Shown: positions 23,301 through 36,102, counted from the first letter of the stretch. The stretch is DNA of 64,000 nucleotides from Lagopus muta (GCF_023343835.1 NC_064437.1:47717972-47781971); one strand, 5' to 3'. Notes: generated by a model not told the origin, from the sequence alone. Translations and numbers: made by a program.

Positions 23301-26300
23301 TTTGTTGTTGTTTTTAATTAGTTAATTTTAGATCTTGGTTTGCACATCCTCTACAGCATCACAGGCTTTGATTGGTTCTGTTTGTTCCCCCACCCCACAA
23401 CACCCAGTCCTAACTGGCCAGTTCATGCCTCCTCCCTCACACAGCACGCACTGGTCTCTTGACCATGTCCCTAGAGCTGCCAGTAGGTATTGATCAACCT
23501 GCCCCTTCACTCTACAGTGACATTTTCCATGGGTCAGCCTGCCTTACTTTTCCTGGGATTGCCAAATCTGTTTGACTTGGGGGCAATCCTTTTTTTAAAC
23601 TTTTTTTTTTTTTTTAATCAAGCAATCTTAAAAGATTTAGAAATAAACACACAACTTCAATGAGAGTTACCAAAATTTGCCCATTCATTTTGAGCTAGGA
23701 AATCAATATGGTTTGAAAAATGTCAAAGCTTTCATCATCTGTATCACAAAACACTTGCTTTGGCCACTTTTAAGAATAGATTTCAATGAGCCTGTACTCA
23801 TTCCTCTACAGCAAGATCTTAATTTGCTTAAAGCCATGTATTACAGCATCCTAGAAAGCAAGAAACAGATCTATGCACATCTCTATTTTCTGTTTCCTCT
23901 GTTAGAGGAGTCTCTGAGAGACTCCTTAATCTCATTACTAACACAGGGCTTCTATGAACTATGCCTTCTGCTGGAGGCACAAATCTTTAGAGGCCAGGCC
24001 TTCAAGCTAGAGCACGGTACTATTTTGTCTTTCACACCACGTGTACAAACACATATCAGAGATTTCAAGGCAGAAAACTCAGAATCTTGATCCAAACTTT
24101 AGCATATCTCTTTTCTACTGACCTTAGCTTGGGACCAGCCCTAGCTGCAACCTTGACTTTCTTAGGTCAGCAGGCGAAGCTTCAGAGAACCCTCCCTCCT
24201 TGGCAGTTTCCATCTTATAGGCTATAACCAGAGGAGCTTCTGCTGCACTGCAGCTATCTGGTCTTCACAATGGAAGAGCCAGATAGGGCTCAAATTCTCT
24301 GAAACCAGAAGCCGCAGGTCTTTGATCAGCTGACAGGCATTCTCTGGAGGACCTCAGATAAGACAATCTATGATCTTTTCTGGCTTGAATAGTTACAAGT
24401 CCGATTTTAGAGCTGCTGTCAACAACAGGAATGAGGTATATTGCAAATAAACCTTCTCTTGATCTCATTGAGAGTAACTATTAAAAGAAAAAACTCAAGA
24501 GGAATGGTATTGAATTTTCAGTAAAACTTTGGATTAGTTCCTATTGAAGCTGGAATATCTGTCTGTCTCTCATCTTTGTCTATTCCCCATAGCAATAACT
24601 CAGCAAATTCTTTCCCTCTTCTGCCCTACAACCATGTGAAGGATGGTCTTTGTATGGGACTGTCCAATACACAACAACCCAACTCATTCCCATGCTGAGT
24701 ACTGGACCAGTAGCTGGAATCAACAGCTTGGTCTTTCCTCTTCTTCATGAAAAACTAATTTGGTGCTAACAGAGAATAGGAAAGTGAATGGTGTTTTAGA
24801 AACTTTTCCAAGACTGGAGAAAACATTCCCTCCCTTTTCTGATTACACATCAGCGATTATATCCTCTATGGCTGCACAATGAACAAAGTGAGACAGTGGC
24901 ACTAAAATAGCTGGTCCACTTGGGCTTTACCCTTCTCCCCACAGCTCAGCTGGAAAATTACTTAAGGGCAAAGTACCAGCACTTTTCTGTGCACCTTCTT
25001 CCAGCAGAAAGTGCTACAGCCTGCCATATAACCCACTACTTCCTACACAGTAGCTATCCTGTATGAAGTCCTCTCTAGTACAGTTGGAGAATGGAGTTCC
25101 ATTAGAGCTGCTCCATAGCAGTAAACAGGAGGGACTGATAATTTTTCTGTGCCAATCCAATTAGGGTTTTCACTCTAACTTCTTCAGGGCCATCTCTGCT
25201 ACTTCATGCAGTCCCTAAGGACTGCCCTGCTTGTTTGCTTTTGCAAATGATGAAGTGCTCTCATGAGTGATTAGGCAATATCCTGAGGAGTTTATCAGCT
25301 GCCTCCAAGTCAGTTGGGCCACTCTGAATGGGCCCAAGCGTCTCTCCTTGAAACATCACTGTTCTGGGATGACTCTCTGCAAGCTAGTGGCATGACTTCA
25401 AATTAGGTTGTTCCTTTGGTTATTCCAAAATCAAAGAAGCCTACCCCTAAATGCTCAAGTGCTTGGTCTTTCTGCAGCAGTAGATTCCACAGCCTTGCTC
25501 CCCAGTCTGTGCAGATGTGCCCCCCTCTTTTCAGCAGCGCAGAAAGAGGAGGGTGAGGCCACTCAAATAGCAGGAGAGCACTTAGCACATCCACACCTCC
25601 TTCACAGATCCTCCTAAGGCAGGAACTGGAGAATGCACTTGAGGGAAGCGTACATTCCTGCTTTGGAGAGCTTTCCTACCCCTGACCTTGGTGAGTAGTC
25701 CTTCCCCATCTCATTAGCAAGGTTCATCTCACAGTTACCCTCTGAAGGGGCAATGTGAAGGCAATGAGATGGACTTCAGCACCACAATGTTAGATGGAAA
25801 GGGTAGGTTACTTGCTAACAAAAGGCAGTAGGAGAGAGGAACCGGTCATCATCTTGTGCCCTGTATCTGAAACACAGACTCAGGGGAGCACTTCTTTCTG
25901 GGGACTTGTTTTCACACAAAGAGCAGGTGCTTACCTGGAAGGCCATTGAGTTTGCAATAGTCAAGAAGATCCGCAGGGGCAGTGAGGCTTTGTAGGATCG
26001 ATGGCTCCAGAGGCGGTGAGATCCAGCTGTTATCCCCAGAGCACTCAACACAAAACACAGAATGGCTGGAGAGGAAATGAAAGCATTGGAGCAGTTAGAG
26101 CAAGTCAGCCTGCACCACAGTTTCAGGCAAAGCAACAGAAAGGCAAACCTTCCCCCAAAGCTGTGTATTCAAGAGAAGAACCCATGGAAAGCATATACTA
26201 GGGCAGTAATATATCAACTTGAGAGTGCAGTTACTTGAGTACAAAGCATTTTCCCTCATCAGATAGGCTTGGTCTGGGAGGAGGAGAGGTGCATCTAACA

Positions 26301-29300
26301 GATGCGTCTACCAGGGAGTGGCTTCCCCCATTCCTCCCATATTTCCCAATCAAAGATTTCACTTCCCTATCTCACCTGTTGTCACTCTTTTGCATTCTTT
26401 TAACCTAAAGGTAGTAGATTATCTTAGAGTTATTTAGGAGGACAGCTCAAGCCCATAGTTAGGCTTCTCTTCTGCTCCCTTCCTTAGTCTGAGCTGGCTA
26501 GAAAAATATCTAACCTACCAATCTAATGGGAGCTCTAGGAGAAGGGACATTTCCTGCTTTCCCAAAAGGTAACTCCATCATTGGCAGAAATTTGCAGATT
26601 TCAGCCAATTCACTTAATCCTGCAGACAGCTCCTTATTCCTAGAAGTAGGCCCATTGATAATGATCACCAGTACACTTGACAGTACCATTCATTCCAGCC
26701 AAATGGATCTTACCAAGCTTATCTTTAATTCAGAAAATGCTTTGTTAGTAACATGACTAAAATCAGTTCCTTCATTCAGATAATCCAGGGTTTTGACTCT
26801 GATTTGAATAATATCAGACTCTGCAGTAACAACTAAACCCACTTCTGGATGTTGCAGACACTTCCTATTAGTGGTAGGAGTGTGACACACCATCATTCTC
26901 CCTTGGGCAAAGGCTGCTATGCCCTGCAAAGCAGATTTCATAAAACCTCTGGGTAACCTACTGTGCACATCTTGGCAGCTGAGGTAGATTTCCAAGAATG
27001 ACAAGCAGTTTAAACCAGAGCTGAGAGCAATACCTCTCCAACCTCTACATACTCTATGAGAAACACCAAACAGGGAGTCCATAGAAAAAAATACAATGGT
27101 GGCTTGCAGTGGATGTTGGATCAAGGATGTAGGGGGTAACTTGCTAGGAAAGTAGCCCAGCTCCCCACTGTGGGGCAAGGAAGTGTGAGTTAAGGGTGAA
27201 CTGGGCATGGAAATGGAACTGTGCAATCTTTCATCATCTTTAACGGTGCTAGAAAGTAAATACCAGGTTAGGTGAGTACAGGCCCTATTTATAGGCTAAG
27301 CTCAGGCGTCCCTTTCTCTCACATGCTGTCCTGCAACTAACTGTAACTCCATGCTGCCTTGCATCTTGCCCACATACAATAACTGTACTTTATCTAAGGA
27401 GCAGAAGTGTGCTGTGGGAAAGGACCTGGTTATCTGGCTATGCATATATGGGCACACAGACTGAAAGAAACCTGAACTCTTCCTGGGGGCTATTAGCTCT
27501 GTCAGACAGGTACATTATGACCGTGATAAATGGAACAGGAACAGGATATGGACAATCAAAAAAAATGTTGGTGAACAGAGGAATCAGTACCCTGATGATT
27601 CAGGGGGTTCGTCCCCCTGAACAGATGACTATGACTTAGGGAATGAGCATCTTGCAGGGAACGAAGAAGAGCTTCTCCAAGATCACTCATTAGGATGCGA
27701 ATTGGAAAGGAAACAGGGAAAGTGAGATGAAGTAGCCTAGGCTTTCATAGCTGCCCTGTCACGCTCCCCCAAATGAAGGACTGAAGAACTCCATCAGCTG
27801 AGGTTTCAGCATCGTGTTCAGTACCATGACGTGACTGTGGCTTTGCAGTATAGAATATCCAGAAGACACTGTATTTGCAGCATCCCAGGTGATGTTGCCA
27901 ATGACCCATTCAAATGAAATACAAAGAATTATGACCACTGGCAGTAAAGCGCACTCAGCAGCCCAAAAAAATGAATCAAAAAACATTTCAATTCAACTGT
28001 GCTTATATGACTCAATAGCCTCTACCTCTTTGCGGCTCAGACTGAGACCTCAAGTTATGATGGGAAGCCAGGAATGTGCTAAAGGCATTGTCACCTGCAT
28101 TCAGCCATCAAGGATGTTTACATGAAGAGCTGTCCCTCCTCCCACAGGTGTCCTTGGGCTTCTGCTTAGAGGGACGGAGGGAAAGCTACAGTTCTAGATT
28201 GTTTTCTGTTTGCTTCCCAGTCCAACCTGGCCAGGTTGTGAGGATAGCAAACAGTTGCTGCTCTCGGGAGAAATGAATCAATAGTAAGGAAACACATGCA
28301 GGCAGCATAAGGGGAACAGTGTTTAGAAGGAGCAATAGGAGCTGCTGTTGCTAAACTTTAACTTCCTTGTCTGGCAAAGTCAGAACTTCCCCTCTGCACT
28401 CAGCAGAGAAGCACCGTCGCCTGCAAATTAAGCCTGGAGAGGACACTAGGAGAAGTGCTGCCCGTAGCAGGCTCAATGGGAAAGCAGAATCAGACTTCTA
28501 TAAACATTTTGCTGGAGATTTTCAGGCTGTCTGTTGCCTAAATTATCCAGCAAGATTATGGTTCAGAAAAGTATCAATCCATATTTCTGCCACCGCTGCA
28601 AGGAGTCGGGTCATCAGGGGTTAACACAACTATCACCATCTGATGTACCTGAGGGCCAGGAAGACAACATGCAAATCATGTTTTGGAGGAGTGAGTAGTG
28701 AGAAACTGTCCATCCCCTTTGCATCCATCCCTTCCAGAATCAGTCTGGCAAAGGAAACAAAATCTGCCCACAGTCCCTAGAAATAAATTGTCTGGACCAG
28801 ATTTTGTCAAGTGTAGAGAAGACAGTAATTAAAAAGGGGAGCCAGCAAGAAAGCCATAGCACTGGAAGGGCTCAGAAAGCTTTAAATATGGTGAGCTTTC
28901 ACCTGATCAACAATCCCAGCTCGTTCTGGGAAGCTCTGTACCAGAAAGAGATCAGGGGATACAATGCACACAGCAATGCAGAACAGCAAACAATGATGAA
29001 GGCAGGGCTCGAGAGCTTGGGAGACAAAGAGGAATTAGCACACAGAGAAATGAAAACAAAAGAGGACACAGTCACCAATATAACTGGTTTCAGAGAGACA
29101 GAAACATCAAGGAGACATTGGCCTAGATGAAGAGGATACAAGCAGAGGATTGCTCCTTATAAAAAATACAGTAGGGTAGATGAGCTACCTGACACAATAG
29201 AGAACATCTGGGGCCACAATGATTTTATATTACATGTACATAGCCTGAGGAAGGAATGATCTAAGCAAAGAAACAAACAAAAAACAACAGCTCCAAAACT

Positions 29301-32300
29301 ACAACTGAGAGAGCTGCTCTGCCATGAGCCCATGGCTTGTGGACAAGTCCCTGCTATTCTGTCTTTGTGTGTCAAAGGGGAACTGTTGTCCTTTCCTTGC
29401 TGGGAAGGTAACAGCAAGACTATGAGATAACAGTTAAGAGGCTCTCTATGCCCCTTCAAAAAAAGGTAGTGAGCTGAGACAAGAACAGTGCAAGAGAGAG
29501 CAAGGAGCCTTGTTGAGAAGTCAAATTTATGAAGGAAGCATCCCAGCCCCAGAGAATGTGCTGGAAAAGCCTTGTCTGGCCTGCAAAGTGAGAGAAAGGA
29601 TGGTCCTTTTCCAGAGGATGTGATCTAGGACAGGGAGCTCTCTGAAGCCACCGCAGCTGCATTAACACAGGACGGATCTTCAGCTATCCCAAAACAATGC
29701 AGTTCCTCAAATTCCACATTCTTCCCTTCCCATGACACTTGTCACTCCAGAAGCCACTGAGGAATCATGCAGTGCCTCACAGTGGCTGGACAGCCACTGG
29801 TACTTCACATCAGAGCTGGCTGAGGAAGAGGAGTGACTGGGGTCAGAAAAAAAAGTAGGGCAGATTCCCAAGAAGTGCCATAGTATGCCATACAGGCATC
29901 CTGAACAAGCACATGGTTGCAAGGACACTGCCTCACAGACCATTTTGAGGATAAGACGGGGCTCAGCAGAGTGCAAGGCATCATTTACCTTCTGAATGGA
30001 GATGCTCAAGCCCACCTGTGTATCTCAGGAGAGGTCAAGGAGATGGGTTGGATGGATTGGAAATAACAGCACATCTCAGCAGACATTAAAATAGTAGGCC
30101 CAGCTCAGCTTCACCCTCCTCCTTGCTGTAAAGCCGAAGCTGTTTGGGTGGGGGTTAGATGACTCGGGCTGCCAGTACGCTGCTGTGAGACAGGTCAGCA
30201 GCTCCTGCCTGCAGCCAAGAGCTCGGGAAGGGGACACCCCACCACACAGACAGCCCAGAAACACTCCTCCAATGTTGTGCTAAGGCTGCATGTCCTGCCA
30301 AGCCCTGCCAGCCCCAGGGAAAAATGCAGCCTGTCCTTGAGGCCTGTCAAGTTTTCACAAGGGAAAGGCCAGCAACGTTTTCTTTCATAACATCCCTGTG
30401 AAAGGCCATGGTGACAGTGTGGGAACAGAGAACACTGCCTCTGTTTCTGCAGATGATGTAGCCAGACTCTTGAGTCCTGTGGCATCCAGTGGGCTCATCC
30501 CCAGGCGTCTTACTGTGAGATGCTTAAGTAGTTGGGGAAGCACAAAGTCTGGCAGCCTAGGGGGCCATCTCCTTACCAGATGCAATGCTTATAGCTCACA
30601 GCTGTCAGGGTGACAGACTGAGAGCATGTCCCACCCCGGGTCCCATCCAGCAGGGGCAGCAAGGCAGTGCAAGAGACTTCAAGAGGACCTCACTGGGGCC
30701 TGTCCTCCTGGGATGGCCAGAATGCTGCTCCCACCGGAGTACTTCACAGGGACACTGCTGAAACTAAAAGCACTGCTGCCATTCCAGCATGTCTCTGAAT
30801 ATGACTGGGGCTTCCTATTTCAGGATGCTCTGCTTCACAGAAAGGCAAGGGCTGGATGCAATCTCTAGAACTCCCCACTGGGAACGGTTTGGCTTCTTGA
30901 ACCCTTTGGAAGGTCATATAATGCCTCATGGAAAGTGAGGCTCCCCAGCAGCTTGGGCCTCAGTCCCAGCTGTCTTTCAAGCAGTCAAAGAAGTTTGGTT
31001 CTTGCTCAGGGATAGGTCTCAGAAAAAAAGGAGCTTCTCCTAGCTACCTTCTGCTTGGTTGTGCTTTCTATTGGAATTCGCTGCCTGGAGAGCTGCTTTT
31101 TTATTTTTTGAAAGCTGTCACACTTAATTCTGGGATGATGGAGGCTAATTGTGTTCTCATAAGAATGATACAAGAATAAACTTCTACCCTTAGCACAACT
31201 GTATTTTGTCTTTTTCCCCTCACAAACACATGGAGTATCTGTAGACGTACATAGGAATGGTTACTTTGGGCAACAGCCTCTCACCAAATTCCCTATATCT
31301 TCTATTCCCAGCCACTCCTGAATGGGCTCTTGCTAATATCTTTCTTTCTAACTTTCCAGGACTGTCATTGTGCTCCATCAAATGTTTTCTGTGCTTCACC
31401 TCAGAAGGCGCTGTATTCAGGTGTGTCTTACTCCAAAGTCTAGCAGACTAGAATCGCTTTGTCTAAAGATCTTTTTTTTCCCCACTCAGCATCAGGACTG
31501 TTCCTGTGAGGGTTGGATACTCCAGAAGACTGGGCCCCTACTTCTGCCAGTTCCTATAGTAAATGCCTGCCAGGCAGAGGACCTCCATGAGCCAGCAAGG
31601 ATGCAGTACTGAAGCACGAGGAAAGTTCCTCTCTCTATCTTATCTAATGCCCTTGCAGAGGTTTGCTCTTTAATCATCCAGGCAGCCCCTGTCAAATCCT
31701 CCTCCCTCAAAGGAGACACTTGCTAGTGTTTCCTAGCTTGCTATGAAGCTGGCTGAGCATCTTCTAAAAGATGACCTCCACTTACTTTTCCTTCTTGAAT
31801 CCTGGAGAGAAAAAAAAATCTCACCCAACAACCATGTTTGCAGATTTTGAGAAACAAGCAGAGAAATGTGCTTACCCCATGCCAGGGTCTGGATCTTTGC
31901 AGAAGGGATCATCGTCAGCCCGATTATGGCCCCTAGATGCAGCAGGCTCATGAGGATTATATTCCTCCAGACGTATCGCAGAGGGGGCTTGGGGCCTTCC
32001 TTCTCACGGTAGGTTTCATCAAAGAGATCATCCACCATGCCTCGTTCTGCTGCCAAGGTGTCATGATCGAGTAAGTCTTTCTTCACAGCAGCATTCCCGT
32101 TCTTGGTCACCCGTGAGGTGACAGTGGTGGTGCTGGAAGCTGAGGAGAACTCCTTGGAGAGATGGCAATGGATGTGTTCAAGAAAGGGAGAAAGGGAAAA
32201 CAAGACAAGAAATCGGTGGTTACAAATGCAAGAATGTAGTGATGGTCTGTGAAAAGGAGAGGGCTTTTTCTTTCTGGGGAGAGGAAGGGAATGGTGGAAA

Positions 32301-35300
32301 CCATGCAAAAAGTAAACAAAAACACTTGAAAGCCAGTATTTTCATCTATCAGTGGTTTGGTGAATTCTTTTGCAGGCTGCAAGGATTTTTATTTTCCTCC
32401 AGTATTATAAGTGGGCGGTTTTAAGGTGGGCTTTCAGTCTGGCCTTGTACGCAACCAGCCAAAAATAAAAGAAATCTTGCAACAAACAAAGAGATGGGGG
32501 AGAAATATGATCTGAAATACGATTTTTTTTTAAAATCGTCAGGCTTCTCCCAACCTCCAACATCTTTGTGTTACCCCAGTAGGGATCACAAGGTAACGGC
32601 AGGAAGCTCCTTTGGAAAGCCTCTTTGTGTCCCCATGCCTCCCCATCCTGGCTGGGATGCAACAGGACCTCTCGCCTACACACCAGTCAGCCCCACAGTC
32701 CCTGCTTCACAGCTGCTGTTGGGCTCCTTATCCGTCTCTCACTCTTCACCAGGCAAACTGAGGCACTGGAAGGCAATCCCATGAGCTGAGACCACCAATG
32801 CAGGGACAGGAAGGTCTAAGAAGTGAGCTCTTTGGATCTGGCTCCCGGCTTTCTCCTGTAACCATGACACAACATTCCCTCTCCACATGCTTGTTTTCCC
32901 TGGCACAGTAACAGCCCGCCCGAGCAGGCACGCATGACGAAAAGAGCAGGCAGGACTGACCCTCATGAAACAGGTCACTGAACCCTGAATCACCCATTTC
33001 CACCTCCATCCTGACAGCTGCGTGTTTGCTGGCGCTCGCACCCCTTCCGCAGGCCTGAGCCCAAGTGCACGCCTGGGCCTGACCCAGAGATGCTGTGCAC
33101 GTGGGCTGTGGGTGGTGGGGGTGTGCTGCCCAGCCCTGACTCCATGCCTGGGGGCCGTGGGCTGCACAGCACAGAGGGCTGGGAAGCAACCCAGAGGGAG
33201 CAGGAGAGGCCATGGCTGAGCTCAGAGCCTGCAGCTGCGGGGCTCCCTTCTGAGGAGAAAGCTCTCCCGAATTAAAAGCAGACTGAACCCTGGGCAGCCA
33301 GGATATATGAAGGACCACCGCTCTGCCATGGCCTAGTTTCCTGAGGGAAGCATTCAAATCAGGCCAGGCAGCTTACATGGCCACTCCAACTCCTCCCTTT
33401 CCCGAGGGCAGAAACTAGAGGGTTACAGACATACCTTCCTACGGGGAGGAGTTGGCAAATCCAGGAGATTCCTCACATCTGGGAAGTGTAACATTGCTAG
33501 GCAGGGAGCCCTCTAAGCTTTTCCTTCCACAACTGAACATACCCTAGCTAGAAAAAGATAAACCCTAGATGCTGCTGAGCACCCTGCTGCTCCCAGTGTG
33601 CCCAGGCACCGCTGTGCTGGGACCAGCCGCCCCCTCATCCCAGCCACTGGCCAACCCTCCCTGCTTCTCTAATTAATGTCACTCTGAGGGCGTGATACTC
33701 CAAGCTGCTGGAGAATTCAGAGGCAATCCCGCAAGAAGAGCTGTGAGAAATGGCTTTTCATCCAGAGATTAGGCAAATAAAAATCCTGCCCATTCCAAAG
33801 TGTCAGATATTCTCATCTGACATTTTGGCAGGAAGGCACAGTTTTCTTCCTTGGCTGGAAGACAATAAACCCAAAAGACCGAAGACTTGTCTATGCAGGA
33901 AAAATTCCCAGCAGAGATCTGGTGGTATAATTAGACGGGTAATACTCCCCATATGGACATGCTGCTTCCACAATAAGAATCTGAGGTTGGAACTGCATTT
34001 TTCTCCTCTGTGATGGATTATGTCACAGTCAGAGTTACATAGGAGGAGGGAGAGTACAAAGAAAGCAGCAGAGAAGAAAAAAAAACTTCTTACTGTGTTG
34101 CAGTAGACAAGTGAAGAATTTTACCAACATACTTTTGCTGCTAGAATTACACTGATATAATCAAACAGGTCATTTCTCACATGTAAACTAACCTTAAATC
34201 AAAAGGACCATAAAACGGCTGTGAAACAGCTCCATCGTTACAGACCTGTTGGAAAGGATTGGGATTGGAGGAGGGAGGGAGAAGTGAGCAGCTCTTTAGC
34301 TGGAGACCAAGGAAACCAGGAGGAAAAAAAAACCCACAGATTTTTATCCTTTCATGGCTACCATGACTCCTGCGGCTCCCACCAAGGAAAATGGGACAGG
34401 AACCGATCTGGGGTCTATAGCTGAGAGAGGGAGAGCATCAACTAAATCATCTTTGTGAGCTCTCCCTCCTTTCTGAATGACTTTGCAGCTCTCGTGCACA
34501 ACAGATGTGCTCTCCATCTCCACGCCCCCCCACGTACCCTACCAGCATCAAACACTGCATAGGTGATCCTGGCAACCAGCCAGCTGCAGCTCCAAGGTTT
34601 TAGCCCAGGGCCCCCAGGGCACTGAATCTCAGGTCCCGTGTATTTTAGTACGTCCAGTGTGACCCAGGGACAGGATTCTTCCCAGCCTCCAGGATATGCC
34701 CCAAAGTACACATCAAGAACAAGGAACGTGGTCTGAGCACACTGTCCTTGGCATCCATTTCAGGTGGTGAAAGGAATATAATTATTTACATCACACCATC
34801 CCTGGAAGGTCATAACACCTGCACAAAAGGATGGGAAGAGCCACCACGTGCTGGTGACAGGCGAGGCAGGGGGCTGTGGTTTACCTCCCATTCCTCAGCA
34901 CAGGCACAATGGGGAAGGATGAGAATGTGAGAGCAGGAGTACAGGATCAGCCCCTGTATCCCTGGGGAGTGTGACGGCCGGGAGGCAAACAAACAAAAAA
35001 ATAAATAAAATCTCAAATGTTCTCTAACTCCACATATCTTCCCAGTGCCGGGTTGTTATTCAGGCTGCCTTCTGCCAAAAATGGGCTGTCTCCCCATTGT
35101 ATGTTTGCTCGGCTTTGGCAATGCAGACACAGCCATTCATTTCATCTGGGCAGCTGGCCGCTTTCACCTTGCGTCTGTCCTAGAGACGCTCCCTGCTGCA
35201 GTACTTGTTTTAAAAACGCTGCAAAGCGAGAGCCCTTTCTTTTCGGAAAATGAATAATAAATACAAGCCACAGCCAGAGCGCTCCACTCCCCAAATCCCC

Positions 35301-35667
35301 ACGACCTCATACCGCAAAGGACTTATCCCCTGCTAGCAGCTTTGGATGGATGTTTTAAAACAAGCCCGTATTTCACGCTCAGTATATTCGAGATCGTTCC
35401 CCCCTCGCCAAAGCCTCTCCGGGCGCTGCTCCCAGCGGCAGATGCCGCCGTTTCATTCACCGTCTCCCGACGGAGGCTGAGCGATGCCCTACGAGCGCAG
35501 CGAGCGTCTTCACCTCCCGGCCGAGAAGTGGCCCGCGCCGCCACGCACATACGTGTGCCGCGGACACGCGTGGATGCCCGGGCCGTTCCCCTGAGCAGGG
35601 AACAGGACAGGGCGAGGAGCGGACAAAGCCCTCCGCTTACCTCCTCCTGTAGCAAGTGCGCAGGCAT
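20113..35667 (-). CDS. SCD: Stearoyl-CoA desaturase (delta-9 acyl-CoA desaturase), complete CDS over six exons
   Basis: This gene makes an ER-membrane di-iron enzyme that puts a cis-delta-9 double bond into stearoyl- and palmitoyl-CoA, using electrons from cytochrome b5. The spliced CDS joins 35667-35641, 32152-31876, 26065-25935, 23088-22883, 21729-21497 and 20312-20113. All junctions are GT-AG and keep frame, giving 357 residues plus stop; mammalian SCD has 355-359. The three histidine boxes are visible: HRLWSH (about 118-123), HRVHH (155-159) and HNYHH (296-300). So is NATWLVNSAAH, which carries the further metal-ligand Asn and His. Hydrophobic pairs near 72-90 and 102-120, and again in exon 5, fit four membrane spans. 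The N-terminus MPAHLLQEE and C-terminus GDGSHKSG are family signatures. The start is the only ATG giving this N-terminus and follows a TATA-like element by about 130 bp. No lesion is seen. Assignment to SCD rather than SCD5 rests on the N-terminus and on PKD2L1 synteny. Confidence 0.97.
21497..21729 (-). CDS. SCD: SCD coding exon 5 (residues 214-291), membrane spans 3-4
   Basis: The 233-nt exon begins by completing Arg and reads YYKPSVVLLCFTLPTVVPWY. It continues through the fourth span and NATWLVNSAAHMFGNRPYD, whose Asn and His are further di-iron ligands in known SCD structures. It ends SVGAL with one base of Gly. The donor is CTAG|GTACGT, slightly off consensus but acceptable. Intron 5 is 20313-21496. 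Confidence 0.96.
22883..23088 (-). CDS. SCD: SCD coding exon 4 (residues 146-213), second histidine box
   Basis: The 206-nt exon starts NDIYEWARDHRVHHKFSET, carrying the HXXHH second histidine box, and continues through GFFFSHIGWLLVRKHP to VMFQRR. The acceptor is TTGCAG|AAT. The donor AG|GTAAGT leaves two bases for the next codon. This is the most conserved part of the catalytic cap. Intron 4 (21730-22882) shows nothing else. Confidence 0.96.
25935..26065 (-). CDS. SCD: SCD coding exon 3 (residues 102-145), first histidine box
   Basis: The 131-nt exon encodes the end of membrane span 2 and ITAGSHRLWSHRSYKA, which contains the HX4H first histidine box. It ends with IANSMAFQ. The acceptor is CTCTCCAG|CC and the donor CAG|GTAAGC. 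It keeps phase with exons 2 and 4. Intron 3 (23089-25934) carries T-rich runs near 23270-23320 and 23590-23615 but no gene. Confidence 0.96.
27599..27621. repeat. Perfect 9-bp inverted repeat in SCD intron 2
   Basis: TTCAGGGGG at 27599-27607 is followed by the 5-base spacer TTCGT and the exact reverse complement CCCCCTGAA at 27613-27621. It is the cleanest small hairpin noticed in the introns; function unknown. Confidence 0.85.
31876..32152 (-). CDS. SCD: SCD coding exon 2 (residues 10-101)
   Basis: The exon is 277 nt. It opens with EFSSASS, the variable Ser/Thr-rich cytosolic N-terminus. It ends after YVWRNIILMSLLHLGA, the conserved start of membrane span 1, and PSAKIQTLAW. The donor is TGGG|GTAAGC, phase 1. 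The acceptor reads AAG|GAG, a NAGNAG configuration, so a one-codon shift is possible. Intron 2 (26066-31875, 5.8 kb) contains a perfect 9-bp hairpin at 27599-27621 and otherwise nothing recognised. Confidence 0.95.
35641..35667 (-). CDS. SCD: SCD coding exon 1 (residues 1-9)
   Basis: The 27 coding bases encode MPAHLLQEE and end at a consensus donor, GAG|GTAAGC, with the gt at 35639-35640. The exon is phase 0. A 5' UTR of roughly 100 nt is inferred upstream to about 35770 from the TATA-like element. Mammalian SCD exon 1 is equally short on its coding side. Intron 1 (32153-35640, 3.5 kb) holds a GC-rich patch near 33000-33270 and no recognisable repeat. Confidence 0.93.
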
Positions 35668-35798
35668 GTGGCTGCCGTGTCCCTGTCCCTCGGAGGCGGT
35701 GCGCGAATGTCCCCGGTGGCGGCGGCTGCTGCGGGACTCTGGTTGCTGTCGGCCCCTCGCCGGGCGAGTTGTGCGGCTGGGGAGGCGGATGCAGAGGT

Positions 35799-35805
35799 AT
35801 TTAAG
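35799..35805 (-). promoter_or_regulatory. SCD: TATA-like element of the SCD promoter
   Basis: The minus strand reads CTTAAATACC here. The TTAAATA core lies about 132 bp upstream of the SCD ATG and predicts a start site near 35770. It sits inside a CpG-rich region (about 35390-36320), so initiation may be less focused than in a pure TATA promoter. Confidence 0.5.
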
Positions 35806-36013
35806 CGGGGCCGGGCTCTCGGCACCCCGGCCTCCCTGTGACCCTCTACCCGCTGCGAGATGCGTGGGGTCAGCGCGACGGGCGGCGAGTAGCAGCAGGG
35901 GCTTGGCTCTCGGCGTGCCCGGGAGGGGAGGCGGGGCGGGCCGGGGGGCGGGAGGAAAGATGCTGAGGAAGAGGAGGATGGCGAGGGCCAGGCTCTCGCA
36001 TGATGCCTGGCTA

Positions 36014-36089
36014 TTTTTTTTTTCTTTTTTTTTTTTTTCTTTCCTCCTTTTTTTTTTTTTTTTTTTTTTCCTCCTTTTTCCTCCCCCTC
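36014..36089. repeat. 76-nt uninterrupted polypyrimidine (T-rich) tract in the SCD promoter
   Basis: Every base from 36014 to 36089 is T or C, mostly T runs broken by C, TCC or CCTCC. On the SCD strand this is a polypurine tract. It lies about 245-320 bp upstream of the predicted start site, next to the NF-Y boxes. Such tracts can form triplex DNA and exclude nucleosomes; either role here is inference. Confidence 0.9.
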
Positions 36090-36097
36090 GCGAGCCG

Positions 36098-36102
36098 ATT
36101 GG
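36098..36102 (-). promoter_or_regulatory. SCD: Second CCAAT box of the SCD upstream module
   Basis: Plus-strand CGATTGGCTG gives CAGCCAATCG on the SCD strand, a good NF-Y match. It is 43 bp from the other CCAAT box and 8 bp from the end of the pyrimidine tract. Confidence 0.6.

Noticed and set aside
32746-33357. 203-codon minus-strand frame in SCD intron 1
   Set aside because: No family resemblance, GC-rich intron, no splice sites linking it to SCD. SCD exons 1 and 2 join in frame without it.
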